Source: Phascolarctobacterium sp. (GTDB lineage Bacteria > Bacillota > Negativicutes > Acidaminococcales > Acidaminococcaceae). From it: a stretch of DNA of 54,574 nt. Under the pieces are notes generated by a model. The model saw only the letters and a list, made by a program, of their open reading frames with translations, searched no databases and was not told where the DNA came from. The translations under genes and the position numbers were made by a program. How positions within the stretch are numbered: position 1 is the stretch's first letter; the number at the start of each line of letters is the position of its first letter. Shown piece by piece: positions 1 to 8,030 of the stretch. Location: contig SFCN01000014.1 of assembly GCA_004558595.1 (NCBI GenBank), positions 1 to 54,574 of the forward strand, given 5' to 3'.

Positions 1-266
1 ATACGCCCATCGATGGGAATGGTCGTCGGCGCGGGGTCGCCGGTGCGGAAGTCGCGAAAGCGCGCCGCCAAGCGGGTGAGCGGTTCGGAGAGGAAATGCC
101 CAATGAGCAGGCTAAAGGCGAACGTGAATACGGCGACTGGCACCAAAAGGAAGAACGCCAAGGGCCGAAGTCCGAACGCGAAATGCGACACCGCGATTGC
201 GAAGACGGCCGCGAGGATGGCGAACAGCGTTGCGAGAAGCGCGAAATATGTCTGCAGTTGCTTTAT
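1..266 (-). CDS. Sensor histidine kinase, N-terminal part (cut by window edge)
   Basis: This reading frame runs off the left end of the window. It encodes two hydrophobic segments (first rich in Ala/Leu/Phe/Ile, second around AFFLLVPVAVFTFAFSLLIG) followed by a stretch resembling the start of a HAMP linker (FLSEPLTRLAARFRDFRTGD). That layout is typical of membrane sensor kinases, and the gene directly follows a winged-helix regulator gene whose stop codon it overlaps. The start is not resolved: no ATG, GTG or TTG lies near the junction; the first in-frame codons are ATA at 266 and CTG at 257. The kinase core is not in the window, so the identification rests on topology, the HAMP-like stretch and the neighbour. 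Base composition is clearly richer in G+C than the rest of the window. Confidence 0.6.
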   Translation of the reverse strand, partial: MKQLQTYFALLATLFAILAAVFAIAVSHFAFGLRPLAFFLLVPVAVFTFAFSLLIGHFLSEPLTRLAARFRDFRTGDPAPTTIPIDGR

Positions 267-535
267 TTCTTGAACCTGTATCCGTAGCCGCGAACCGTTT
301 CCACGAGGCCGGAATCGTATCCGGCGCTCGAAATCTTATCACGCAACCGCTTGATGTGCGTATCGACTGTTTTCGTTTCCGTGAGGTATTCCCAGCCCCA
401 CGCATCGCGCAGTAGGTCCTCGCGGGAAACGACTTTTCCCGCGTTTTTCATCAGCGCCGCGAGCAGCTCGAACTCGCGCGGGGTCAAGTCGATATCTCCC
501 GCGTCGCCGGTTGCGGTGTGCGCATCCTCGTTCAA
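263..535 (-). CDS. OmpR/PhoB-type winged-helix DNA-binding protein lacking its receiver domain
   Basis: The product is a normal OmpR/PhoB effector domain: LTPREFELLAALMKNAGKVV, then SREDLLRDAWGWEY, then VDTHIKRLRDKI and the terminal wing VRGYGYRFKK. Response regulators of this family have about 230 residues with an N-terminal phospho-acceptor domain; here only about 90-100 residues exist. The start chosen is TTG at 535, preceded by a strong AAAGGAGG; a longer frame begins with TTG at 568. However the residues just upstream of 535 (GGITL) fit the usual first strand of the effector domain, so the gene looks like the truncated 3' part of a full regulator gene. A promoter-like TTGTCT-17-TACAAT lies at 600-572 in AT-rich sequence. 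It could be a real stand-alone DNA-binding protein, a decayed transferred gene, or an assembly junction. Confidence 0.6.
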   Translation of the reverse strand: MNEDAHTATGDAGDIDLTPREFELLAALMKNAGKVVSREDLLRDAWGWEYLTETKTVDTHIKRLRDKISSAGYDSGLVETVRGYGYRFKK

Positions 536-571
536 GGTGATGCCTCCTTTCGTAGATGGATTTCTCAATTT

Positions 572-600
572 ATTGTAGCATTTTCTGTAGCAATAGACAA
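572..600 (-). promoter_or_regulatory. Promoter-like sequence for the winged-helix gene
   Basis: On the minus strand TTGTCT (600-595) and TACAAT (577-572) are separated by 17 bases. It lies in AT-rich DNA just upstream of the GC-rich winged-helix frame, so transcription would enter the truncated gene. Confidence 0.4.
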
Positions 601-703
601 TGATTTTACAATTATTTCGTTTTTCTGTGACATATAGGTGTCCATCTGTTCATGGTATTATGGTATAATAGTGCTAATAAAAACACGGAGGCATACCAAT
701 ACC

Positions 704-1210
704 ATGGAATTTTTGGTTGAAAGAGTTTTTGCGGGCCTGCTAGCTGTGCTGTGTCCGCTGCTGACAATATTTGACTTACCTGGCAATAGCATTCTCTTGA
801 TAACAGGCTTGGGATTTGCTTTTTTTGATGAGGCAATGTACTTTAATGGTAGAATTCTTTCAGCAATGGTTTTAATTTATCTCTTGGGCGAGGCCTGGGA
901 GTTTTGTGTATCCCTGTTCGGCATTAGAAAGGAAAAGGTTTCCTGGTTTGCGGTGTTTTTGATTGCTATAGGCGGCTTCGTGGGAACCATTATGGGGACT
1001 ACAGTAGTTCCTATTTTAGGCTCCATTATCGGCGGTATTATCGGCGCGAGCATTACGGCCTTTTTTTATGAGCTGGCCCGCACGGGCATCAAGGAGAATG
1101 CGCTGCATCTGGCTTGGGAAGCGGCTAAGATGCGCTTTCTGGCTATTTTAGGTAAGCTTAGCGCTGGCATCGCTTTGGCAGCTCTTTTAATCAAACAGGT
1201 TTATTTTTAA
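704..1210 (+). CDS. DUF456 family membrane protein
   Basis: A 168-residue hydrophobic protein with the glycine-rich transmembrane pattern of the DUF456 family (IGGFVGTIMGTTVVPILGSI followed by IGGIIGASITAFFYEL). I count about four to five membrane segments. Function is not known for the family. The start is ATG at 704, 8 bases after ACGGAGG; an in-frame upstream ATG at 638 lies before the -10-like TATAAT at 664-669 and is therefore unlikely. It is followed 26 bases later by the VOC gene, with its own ribosome-binding site, suggesting a small operon with the dehydrogenase. Confidence 0.75.
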   Translation: MEFLVERVFAGLLAVLCPLLTIFDLPGNSILLITGLGFAFFDEAMYFNGRILSAMVLIYLLGEAWEFCVSLFGIRKEKVSWFAVFLIAIGGFVGTIMGTTVVPILGSIIGGIIGASITAFFYELARTGIKENALHLAWEAAKMRFLAILGKLSAGIALAALLIKQVYF

Positions 1211-1236
1211 TTTTAGTATATTTTTGAGGTGAGAAA

Positions 1237-1605
1237 ATGGAATTTACTTTTGCACACAATAATTTCAACGTACTGGACTTGGAAAAAAGCTTGAAGTTTT
1301 ATGAGGAAGCTCTGGGCCTAAAGGAGGCACGCCGCAAGGAGGCTGCGGATGGCAGCTTTATTCTTGTTTATTTGACCGACGGCAAAACTCCCCATCAGCT
1401 GGAGCTGACCTGGCTGCGTGACCGCAAGGAGCCCTATAATCTGGGGGAAAATGAATTCCATCTGGCCTTTGTGGTGGATGATTATGAGGCTGCTCATGCT
1501 AAGCATCAGGAAATGGGCTGCATTTGCTACGAAAATCCGGCCATGGGCATTTATTTTATCATTGATCCGGACAATTATTGGCTGGAAATCCTGCCGAAAA
1601 AATAA
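1237..1605 (+). CDS. VOC-family protein, lactoylglutathione lyase-like
   Basis: 122 residues with the two beta-alpha-beta-beta-beta modules of the vicinal-oxygen-chelate superfamily. Candidate metal ligands are His7, Glu56 (HQLELTW), His75 (EFHLAF) and Glu117 (WLEILP), matching the glyoxalase I arrangement. Glyoxalase I isomerises the hemithioacetal of methylglyoxal and a thiol; whether glutathione or another thiol is used here cannot be told. The next gene is a 2-hydroxyacid dehydrogenase, consistent with 2-oxoaldehyde/2-hydroxyacid handling. Methylmalonyl-CoA epimerase is the other VOC enzyme one might expect in this genome, but the N-terminal sequence and ligand spacing fit the glyoxalase group better. 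Confidence 0.75.
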   Translation: MEFTFAHNNFNVLDLEKSLKFYEEALGLKEARRKEAADGSFILVYLTDGKTPHQLELTWLRDRKEPYNLGENEFHLAFVVDDYEAAHAKHQEMGCICYENPAMGIYFIIDPDNYWLEILPKK

Positions 1606-1623
1606 AAGATTGGAGTTATCATC

Positions 1624-2589
1624 ATGAGTTTACCATACATCGTCATGGCTAGCGGCAAAATGCGCCAATGCGCCTACGAAAAATTAAATAGGGAAGTGCA
1701 GCTTTTAGGTTGGCAGCAGGGTGGACGTATGCCCAAGGAGCAGTTTGATGAGTGGCTTGCTCAGGCAGAGGCCCTTTATTCCACAGGCAATATCCGCATT
1801 GACGAAAAGCTCTTGGCCAAGGCTCCTAAGCTGAAGGTCATCGCTCAGGCCAGCGTGGGTTACGATAATATTGATATTGCCGCCTGCACCGCCAGAGGTA
1901 TTCCCGTGGGCAATACACCGGGAGTTTTGGTGAACGCGGTGGCAGATTTGGCCTACGGACTGCTGCTGGACAGCGCACGGCAAATTGTGAAGGCTCATGC
2001 TCATGTGAAGAGTGGTGCGTGGGGTGAGCGCAAGCCATTTGGCCTGACTACGGATTTGGCAGGGAAAACACTGGGCATTATCGGCATGGGCGATATTGGC
2101 AGCGCTATTGCCAAGCGTGCCCAAGCCAGCTCCATGCAGGTGATTTACCACAATCGGCACCAGCGTCCTGATGATGAGCAGCTGGGTGTGCGTTATGTGA
2201 GCCAGGATGAGCTTCTAGCCACGGCAGATTTCATTTTGCTGGCGGTAACGCTGAATCCTTCTACCAAGCATTTGCTTAACGCCGAGACCATCGCTAAGAT
2301 GAAAAAGGGCGTGCGCCTGATTAATATTAGCCGTGGCGCCGTGGTGGATACTGAGGCTCTCTACGAGGCCTTGGTTAGCGGTCAGGTGGCTTATGCGGCC
2401 ATGGATGTGACGGACCCGGAGCCACTGCCCGGAGAGCACAAGCTATTAAGCTTGGATAATGTAACCGTAACGCCTCACATCGCTAGCGCTACCAAGGAGA
2501 CTCGCGATGCCATGGCAATGTTGACCGTGGACAATATTTTGGCAGGCTTACAGGGACAGCCCCTGCCTGCTCAGGTTAAGCTTAAATAA
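1624..2589 (+). CDS. D-2-hydroxyacid dehydrogenase (D-isomer-specific; glyoxylate/hydroxypyruvate reductase-like)
   Basis: 321 residues, the usual length. The NAD(P)-binding motif GMGDIG is at 154-159, and the catalytic triad of the family is present: Arg237 (NISRGAVVD), Glu266 (DPEPLP) and His285 (TPHIASATKETR). It should interconvert a 2-oxoacid and a D-2-hydroxyacid with a nicotinamide cofactor in the cytoplasm; substrate preference (glyoxylate, hydroxypyruvate, other) cannot be assigned from sequence. It starts at ATG 1624, 18 bases after the VOC gene, and is followed by a hairpin terminator, so it closes the DUF456-VOC-dehydrogenase unit. Confidence 0.85.
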   Translation: MSLPYIVMASGKMRQCAYEKLNREVQLLGWQQGGRMPKEQFDEWLAQAEALYSTGNIRIDEKLLAKAPKLKVIAQASVGYDNIDIAACTARGIPVGNTPGVLVNAVADLAYGLLLDSARQIVKAHAHVKSGAWGERKPFGLTTDLAGKTLGIIGMGDIGSAIAKRAQASSMQVIYHNRHQRPDDEQLGVRYVSQDELLATADFILLAVTLNPSTKHLLNAETIAKMKKGVRLINISRGAVVDTEALYEALVSGQVAYAAMDVTDPEPLPGEHKLLSLDNVTVTPHIASATKETRDAMAMLTVDNILAGLQGQPLPAQVKLK

Positions 2590-2591
2590 AA

Positions 2592-2643
2592 AGCCACCCT
2601 CTTTTGCTGGCAGCGCTGCTACTGCAAGAGGGGGTGACTTATT
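2592..2643 (+). terminator. Hairpin terminator after the dehydrogenase gene
   Basis: Arms at 2592-2606 and 2624-2639 (GCCACCCTCTTTTGC against GCAAGAGGGGGTGAC) form a long stem with a loop of about 17 bases, followed by a short T/A-rich tract. The tail is weak. Confidence 0.5.
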
Positions 2644-2666
2644 ATATACGAGGAGTTTGATATGCC

Positions 2667-4019
2667 ATGAAAGCAAAGCTATGCCTGCATGGTGTGGATG
2701 TTAAGCATCAGGCCCAGCTTTTAGGGCTGGTAAAAAAGGAATTGCGCGCCTTTAGTGTTGTTTATAAGGTAAAGGAGCGCTATTTTGATAGTAATGATAT
2801 GTATAAGTGCCGTGTGGCTCGCTTTACCCCTAAGCAGGAGGAGGGCTGGCTGCGTGTTTGCTGTGTATGGGGCGTGCTTCTAGTCAGCGACAAGCCCGTT
2901 AATGTGGCGGATATTGTGTTCGAGTATGAGTCCGGCACTGAGGCTGAAAATCGCGTGGCTACTATGGTTACCAGCATTCTGCAGGGTAAGCTGCATTTTG
3001 TGTTGGATGAGCCCGATTTGTCCCGGCGCATTGCCCTTGTAAGGGGTAGCTATTTTCTAGATAAGCTGCATCATTATGATGAGAGCACGGCGATGACGGC
3101 CTTGCGCTGCCATCTTCCCTGGCATTTATACGTAATCAATAAGCTCTGGGAGCAGCTGCTTCTCTCCGGTGGAGGCCAGCGCCAGCTGTGGCGGCAGCTT
3201 AGGGTGAAGCTGCGCCGTCTGCGCTCTGTGCTATCGCTGGTAAAGCCCTTATTTCCCGAGTCGGCGCGCTGGCAGCGCAGCCTCAAGGAGTTAGCCGCCG
3301 CTCTATCAGCTGTGCGTGAGTACGATGTGCTGCTGCAAACCTGTGCCCGTCTGCGGGTGAGCCAGCAGAGCGGGGTCAGGGCTACTCTGCCGGTGCAGCA
3401 GCAAGGGGCGGGGCCCTGTGAGCTGGTGCAGAGCACGCTGCTTGCGCCCCCTGAGGCTGTGCCCAACCTGCAGCACTTGCTGGCAGGGCTGCGGCAGCAG
3501 GCCCAGGCTCGGGCGCTGGAGCAGCTTAAGCTGAGGGATATTACCCTAGAGCTAGCCCAAATGTATATTGCACTGTATAGCTTCGCCAATCGTCCCTGCA
3601 ACATAGGGCTGCGGGATTTTTTTGTTGAGCGTTTGGGGAAGTGGGCCGGCAAGCTGCAAGTTTTGCCCCAGGTACATCCGGATTTGCAGGATATGGAGCA
3701 GCTGCATCAAGTGCGCATTAAGCTAAAGCGCTTTCGCTATGGGTTGCAAAGCGTGCCGGAGGTGGGGGCGTCGCCCCAGCTGTTGCGCAGCCTGAAGTAT
3801 TTGCAGGATTTGCTAGGGGTAGTGCATGATGATTATGTGAATGAGCAGTATCTGGCTCAGCTGGTAGCAGCTCATCCTGAGCTACCGGAGCTGCGCTACG
3901 AGGTGGCTATGCTCAGGGGGTACGAGCAGGCCAGGGCCGATGTGGCGATGGAGCAGCTTACTAATCAGTGGCAGGACTTTGCACGGTTGCTTAGCGAATG
4001 GATGGAGGGGTTAGAGTAA
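2667..4019 (+). CDS. CHAD domain-containing protein
   Basis: 450 residues. Two helical repeats typical of CHAD domains are visible: LRVKLRRLRSVLSLVKPLF near residue 180 and LHQVRIKLKRFRYGLQSV near 350, then LKYLQDLLGVVHDDYV. CHAD domains bind inorganic polyphosphate through clustered Lys/Arg/His, and often follow a CYTH triphosphatase domain. Here the first 140 residues do not show the CYTH EXEXK signature; what that region does is unknown. In the first repeat the usual His is replaced. Starts at ATG 2667 after GAGGAG; it stands alone between two terminators. Confidence 0.75.
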   Translation: MKAKLCLHGVDVKHQAQLLGLVKKELRAFSVVYKVKERYFDSNDMYKCRVARFTPKQEEGWLRVCCVWGVLLVSDKPVNVADIVFEYESGTEAENRVATMVTSILQGKLHFVLDEPDLSRRIALVRGSYFLDKLHHYDESTAMTALRCHLPWHLYVINKLWEQLLLSGGGQRQLWRQLRVKLRRLRSVLSLVKPLFPESARWQRSLKELAAALSAVREYDVLLQTCARLRVSQQSGVRATLPVQQQGAGPCELVQSTLLAPPEAVPNLQHLLAGLRQQAQARALEQLKLRDITLELAQMYIALYSFANRPCNIGLRDFFVERLGKWAGKLQVLPQVHPDLQDMEQLHQVRIKLKRFRYGLQSVPEVGASPQLLRSLKYLQDLLGVVHDDYVNEQYLAQLVAAHPELPELRYEVAMLRGYEQARADVAMEQLTNQWQDFARLLSEWMEGLE

Positions 4020-4079
4020 AAATCACAGCTCCCTCGCTGATTGCCCATTACTTAATTTCATATGTATTTTTTTACAAGC

Positions 4080-4300
4080 GAAAAGCGTATACCTGGGAAG
4101 TGGCGGAGGCAAGAATGCGACCATGATAGCATTGCGATGAATAATCGTATTAAGATAGCAATGGACAGGCTCGCATGTTCGCGAAGCGCCTCTTCACGCT
4201 ATAGGAGGCTTTTCTCTTGAGGGATTAAGCGCTCTATGTGAACATTGTATCAAGCATTCGCAGACCGGAGCACTTCACAGGTATACCTTTGAGCGATAAC
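4080..4300 (+). ncRNA. Candidate structured RNA, 6S-like (ssrS candidate)
   Basis: No credible gene lies between 4020 and 4370. The ends of a segment of about 210 bases pair: GTATACCT (from 4087) with AGGTATAC (to 4287) and GAAGTG with CACTTC just inside, then GAATGC with GCATTC further in. This gives a rod with internal loops. Inner hairpins include CATTGC/GCAATG and GCCTC/GAGGC. A strong terminator follows at 4316. Length, rod shape with a long closing stem and stand-alone intergenic position match 6S RNA, but no primary-sequence signature proves it. A candidate -35 TTGCCC is at 4041; the -10 is weak. Confidence 0.4.
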
Positions 4301-4315
4301 CACTAAACCAAAATT

Positions 4316-4363
4316 AAAAGCTAATGCATGAAGTTGAATTTCACGCATTAGCTTTTCTTTTTA
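4316..4363. terminator. Bidirectional terminator
   Basis: Perfect arms AAAAGCTAATGC (4316-4327) and GCATTAGCTTTT (4345-4356), with CTTTTTAT after it on the plus strand and A/T-rich sequence on the other side. It can end the candidate RNA on the plus strand and the GltD-like gene (ending at 4371) on the minus strand. Confidence 0.8.
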
Positions 4364-4370
4364 TATGTTG

Positions 4371-5744
4371 CTATATATTACAGTCTTCTAAAAGCTTTTT
4401 CGCATCAATGTATTGCGCGATGCCGGCGGCGACCTTCTTAGACTCCTTCATGGCGAGGACAACGGTGGCAGGGCCATGCACTACATCACCGCTAGAGAAC
4501 ACGCCGGCGCGAGTAGTCATGCCGTAGGGACGCTCGCGAGTGATAACGAAGCCACGCTCATCCACTTGGATGCCTTTGGTGGTGGACACAATGCGTGCTG
4601 CTGGTTTTTGGCCTACGGCCAAAATCACGCAGTCGCAGGGCAGCACCTCTTGGCCACCCTCAGCCACAAAGCTGCCTTCCGCAGTTTTCGTAATATTTTG
4701 CACCAAAAGTCCTGCCAGCTTAGTCTCATCCTCAGCAGTCGCTTGGCGACGCACATTATTCACCGCACGCATCTGCTTCTTGTTGAAATACGCAATGGGC
4801 TGACTCAAAAACTTAAACTGCACGCCCTCGGCTACTGCTGCCTCGTACTCAGAGGGGAAGGCGCTGACCTCAGCCTCGGACTTGTGATAAACGATGGTGA
4901 CATTCTTAGCGCCACGGCGCACTGCTGTGCGTGCCGCGTCCATGGCCACATTACCTGCGCCCACCACGATAACATTATCACCGGTGTGCAGCAGAGTTTC
5001 GCTGGCATCAAGCTTGCCCTCGTCGGCCAAAACCACTGTACGCAGGAAATAAGTAGCCGTTAAAATACCGCTCAATTCCTTGCCGGGGATATCCAGCGTG
5101 CGGGGCAGGGAGGTACCGGTGCCCATAAAAATCGCATCATAGCCCTGAGCGAATAAATCGTCCACCGTAAAATCAACACCGGCCAGCTGATTGGTCTTGA
5201 TTTCTACGCCAATATGCTGTAGCTCGGTTATTTCCCGGCGCACCACATCCTTTTGCAGACGGAATTCTGGAATGCCAAATAAAAGCACGCCACCAGGCTC
5301 GTTTTGGGCCTCAAAAATAGTTACATCAAAATCCATCTTAGCCAAATCGCCAGCTACAGTTAAGCCTGCGGGGCCGCTGCCTATAACAGCTACCTTGCCA
5401 CGCAGCTTGCTGGAGGGATGAGCAGGTTTTAAATCATTCTTATGGGCAAAATCGGCAATAAACATTTCAAGGCTGCCGATTTGCAGACCACATTTCTTTT
5501 TGGTCAAAATACAATGAGCCTCGCATTGGCGCTCGTGGGGACACACGCGGCCACAAATAGCGGGAAGATTGCTACGCTCGGAGATGATTTCATAGGCCAT
5601 GCCAATATTACCCTCGCTTAAGGCGCGGATAAAGCCGGGAATATTATTCTCAATAGGGCAGCCTGTGCGGCACATGGGCCGAGCGCAATTCAAACAACGA
5701 CGGGATTCCTGAATGGCTTCGACGGTAGTCATTATTCTGCTCAT
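4371..5744 (-). CDS. gltD: NAD(P)H-dependent flavoprotein, glutamate synthase small-subunit type (GltD/NfnB-like)
   Basis: 457 residues. The N-terminal domain has two cysteine clusters for Fe-S centres, CLNCARPMCRTGCP and CGRVCPHERQCEAHC. Two Rossmann motifs follow: GSGPAGLTVAGDLA (FAD) and VVGAGNVAMDAARTAVRRGA (NAD(P)H), and a C-terminal FSSGDVVHGPATVVLAMKE. This architecture occurs in the beta subunit of NADPH glutamate synthase and in the NfnB subunit of the electron-bifurcating transhydrogenase. Neither a large glutamate synthase subunit nor an NfnA partner is adjacent, so the partner is unknown. It lies 26 bases downstream of cysE on the same strand and probably shares its transcript. 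Confidence 0.75.
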   Translation of the reverse strand: MSRIMTTVEAIQESRRCLNCARPMCRTGCPIENNIPGFIRALSEGNIGMAYEIISERSNLPAICGRVCPHERQCEAHCILTKKKCGLQIGSLEMFIADFAHKNDLKPAHPSSKLRGKVAVIGSGPAGLTVAGDLAKMDFDVTIFEAQNEPGGVLLFGIPEFRLQKDVVRREITELQHIGVEIKTNQLAGVDFTVDDLFAQGYDAIFMGTGTSLPRTLDIPGKELSGILTATYFLRTVVLADEGKLDASETLLHTGDNVIVVGAGNVAMDAARTAVRRGAKNVTIVYHKSEAEVSAFPSEYEAAVAEGVQFKFLSQPIAYFNKKQMRAVNNVRRQATAEDETKLAGLLVQNITKTAEGSFVAEGGQEVLPCDCVILAVGQKPAARIVSTTKGIQVDERGFVITRERPYGMTTRAGVFSSGDVVHGPATVVLAMKESKKVAAGIAQYIDAKKLLEDCNI

Positions 5745-5770
5745 AATCTTACCTCTTTATAAAACACACA

Positions 5771-6487
5771 TTATTTTTGCTGCAGCTGCTGTTCCTGCTG
5801 CATCTGTTGCTGCCTTTGGTTAGCGTGAATCAGGTGCTCCAGCTCCTTGAGGCGGCCGTTGATTTCTTCCATATGCTTGGCTAAGAGCTCTTCATAATCA
5901 GCAACCGGGTCGGGTAACTTATCATGGTTCAAGTCGATTATGCTTTCGGCATCAGCAGCGCTAATTCTCACACCGTCACGGGTCACAATACGTCCGGGCA
6001 CGCCTACTACGACGGAATTAGGCGGTACCTCCTTCAGCACCACGCTACCACTGCCAATTTTAGAATTATCGCCAACCTTGAAGGATCCCAAAACCTTGGC
6101 GCCGCTGGACACAACCACGTTGTTGCCAATGGTGGGGTGACGCTTGCCCTTCTCCTTACCCGTACCACCTAAGGTTACGCCCTGATAAAGGGTAACATTA
6201 CTGCCCAGCTCGGCAGTTTCACCGATAACTAAGCCCATGCCGTGGTCGATAAAAAGGCCGGGACCCAGCTTGGCGCCGGGGTGGATATCAATGCCGGTTA
6301 AAAAGCGGGAAAAGGTGTTGATTAAGCGGGGAAAAACTACCCAACCCTTCAAATAAAAGTGATGAGCTATGCGATGGAGCCAAATTGCATGCAGGCCCGG
6401 ATAACAGAGAGCTGCCTCCAGTCTTGTTTTTGCGGCGGGATCGCGCAGCATAATAGAATCAATATCTTTTTTTATCTGAGCAAACAT
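5771..6487 (-). CDS. cysE: Serine O-acetyltransferase
   Basis: 238 residues. The N-terminal helical region ends in LRDPAAKTRLEAALCYPGLHAIWLHRIAH, followed by the hexapeptide-repeat left-handed helix with DIHPGAKLGPGLFIDHGMG, VIGETAELGSNVTLYQGVTL and GGTGKEKGKRHPTIGNNVVV. These contain the Asp/His pair that activates serine. The enzyme makes O-acetylserine from serine and acetyl-CoA, the first step to cysteine. Start: ATG at 6487 with AAAGGAG upstream; the longer frame from 6550 lacks a good site. The C-terminus ends in an unusual Gln-rich tail (QRQQQMQQEQQLQQK). It heads a minus-strand pair with the GltD-like gene. Confidence 0.9.
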   Translation of the reverse strand: MFAQIKKDIDSIMLRDPAAKTRLEAALCYPGLHAIWLHRIAHHFYLKGWVVFPRLINTFSRFLTGIDIHPGAKLGPGLFIDHGMGLVIGETAELGSNVTLYQGVTLGGTGKEKGKRHPTIGNNVVVSSGAKVLGSFKVGDNSKIGSGSVVLKEVPPNSVVVGVPGRIVTRDGVRISAADAESIIDLNHDKLPDPVADYEELLAKHMEEINGRLKELEHLIHANQRQQQMQQEQQLQQK

Positions 6488-6540
6488 GTCAAGACTCCTT
6501 TCTGTAGAATATAAGCAAAAATGGTTAATGCTATTTTTAT

Positions 6541-6569
6541 ATGATACCATAGTCAGCTTCAGAGGTAAA
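6541..6569 (-). promoter_or_regulatory. Possible cysE promoter
   Basis: Minus strand TTTACC (6569-6564) and TATCAT (6546-6541) with 17-base spacing; both boxes deviate from consensus. Confidence 0.35.
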
Positions 6570-6621
6570 CAAAAAAATACTTTTCTTTTGGTAAAATACT
6601 AGTAAATTGCTAGAGTTGGAT

Positions 6622-6649
6622 TTGACAAATCTGTGACCTGTGCTATAAT
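6622..6649 (+). promoter_or_regulatory. Strong housekeeping promoter for the M20 operon
   Basis: TTGACA at 6622-6627 and TATAAT at 6644-6649, both perfect, 16 bases apart. A transcript would start near 6656, giving a leader of about 65 bases before ATG 6723. Confidence 0.8.
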
Positions 6650-6722
6650 AAAGACAAATATACTGAAAATATTTTACAAGTATAAATTTAATCTGTACAA
6701 GAATACAGGAGGCCTAATAAAA

Positions 6723-8030
6723 ATGGATAAAGAATTGTTAAAGCAAAGGGTGTGCGCCGCTATTGACGCCTCTGCTGCTCAAATTAAAGCTATCGCTGAT
6801 AGCATTGGTGATGAGCCCGAGCTGGGCTTCAAGGAAGTAAAAACCTCTGCTAAGGTGGCTGAGTTTATGCGTGAGCTGGGGCTGGAAACTCAAACGGGCC
6901 TGGCCATTAATGGTGTGAAGGGTCGTGCTCATGGTGGTAAACAGGGTCCCACCGCCGCGGTTTTAGGCGAGCTGGACGCTGTGGGTTGTCCCGAAAGCGC
7001 TAAGGCTGACCCCTTGACCGGCGCTGCCCATGCCTGTGGTCATAATTTGCAAATCGCTACTATGCTGGGCGCTGCCTGCGGTATTATGAAGTCCGGTGTC
7101 CTCAGCGAATTGGCCGGTGACGTGGTTTTCTTCGGCGTACCTGCTGAAGAATATATTGAAATCGAGTATCGTAAGAAGCTGCTGCAGGCCGGTAAGCTGC
7201 ATTTCCTCAGCGGCAAGGGTCAGCTCATTTACGAAGGAGCCTTTGACGATATCGATATGGCCATGCAAATGCATGCAGATAAAAATATGCCCCGTCCCAC
7301 CGTTTCCGTTGGGGATAGCTCCAATGGCTTTGTGGGCAAAACCGTGCGCTATATCGGCAAAACAGCTCATGCGGCAGATGCTCCTCACGAGGGCATTAAC
7401 GCCTTGAATGCGGCTATGCTGGGCCTCATGGGCATCAACGCTCTGCGTGAAACCTTCCGTGAGCAGGACGTGGTGCGTGTACATCCCATCATTACCAAGG
7501 GCGGCGATTTCGTAAACTCCGTTCCTGCGGATGTACGTATGGAGCTGTATGTGCGCGCCAAGACCATGCAGGCCATCGACAGCACCCACAGCCGTGTGGA
7601 TGCGGCCTTAAAGGCCGGTGGCGACGCCATCGGCGCTCAAACCGAGATTGTAACCTTGCCCGGTATGATGCCCTTGAACTGTAACCGGCGTATGAACGAG
7701 CTGATGGTGGAAAATGCTCGCAAGGCTTATCCTGATGTGGATATTAAGGATGCAGGTCACTTCAGCGCTTCTACCGATATGGGCGATGTTTCCCACCTGA
7801 TGCCGGTTATCCATCCCTTTATCGGTGGCACCGATGGACTTTTGCACACCGGTGGCTTCCACGTAGTGGATTTTGCAGCAGCAGTGCTGCTGCCTGCCAA
7901 GGCCTTCGCCATGATGCTCATCGATTTGCTAGCTGACGATGCTCAGGAGGCCAAGGGCATTTTGGCAGACTTTAAGCCCATTCTTACTAAAGAAGAGTAT
8001 ATTGCCAAAATGGAGAGCTACTTTAGCTAA
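6723..8030 (+). CDS. M20-family amidohydrolase/aminoacyl hydrolase (AbgB-like)
   Basis: 435 residues, the usual length of M20D amidohydrolases. Motifs visible: GELDAVG, AAHACGHNLQIATMLGAA and VFFGVPAEEY, giving the metal-binding Asp/His/His/Glu set; a dimerisation-type middle region carries GKTAHAADAPHEGINALNA. The family cleaves amide bonds of N-acyl amino acids or p-aminobenzoyl-glutamate-like compounds. ATG 6723 is preceded by CAGGAGG; the longer frame from 6633 begins upstream of the -10 box and is rejected. The following genes encode a membrane transporter-like pair, so the enzyme probably acts in the cytoplasm on an imported amide. A repeat element sits directly after its stop codon. 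Confidence 0.8.
   Translation: MDKELLKQRVCAAIDASAAQIKAIADSIGDEPELGFKEVKTSAKVAEFMRELGLETQTGLAINGVKGRAHGGKQGPTAAVLGELDAVGCPESAKADPLTGAAHACGHNLQIATMLGAACGIMKSGVLSELAGDVVFFGVPAEEYIEIEYRKKLLQAGKLHFLSGKGQLIYEGAFDDIDMAMQMHADKNMPRPTVSVGDSSNGFVGKTVRYIGKTAHAADAPHEGINALNAAMLGLMGINALRETFREQDVVRVHPIITKGGDFVNSVPADVRMELYVRAKTMQAIDSTHSRVDAALKAGGDAIGAQTEIVTLPGMMPLNCNRRMNELMVENARKAYPDVDIKDAGHFSASTDMGDVSHLMPVIHPFIGGTDGLLHTGGFHVVDFAAAVLLPAKAFAMMLIDLLADDAQEAKGILADFKPILTKEEYIAKMESYFS

Noticed and set aside
1237..1605. VOC protein considered as methylmalonyl-CoA epimerase
   Set aside because: It is 23 kb from the mut operon, is grouped with a 2-hydroxyacid dehydrogenase, and its N-terminal sequence and ligand pattern fit glyoxalase-type proteins better.
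4324..4527. Small plus-strand frame at the end of the GltD-like gene
   Set aside because: It begins inside the bidirectional terminator and is antisense to the flavoprotein gene.
4371..5744. Assignment of the flavoprotein as NfnB of the bifurcating transhydrogenase
   Set aside because: Sequence alone cannot separate NfnB from GltD-like proteins, and no NfnA gene is next to it; cysE is its only operon partner.
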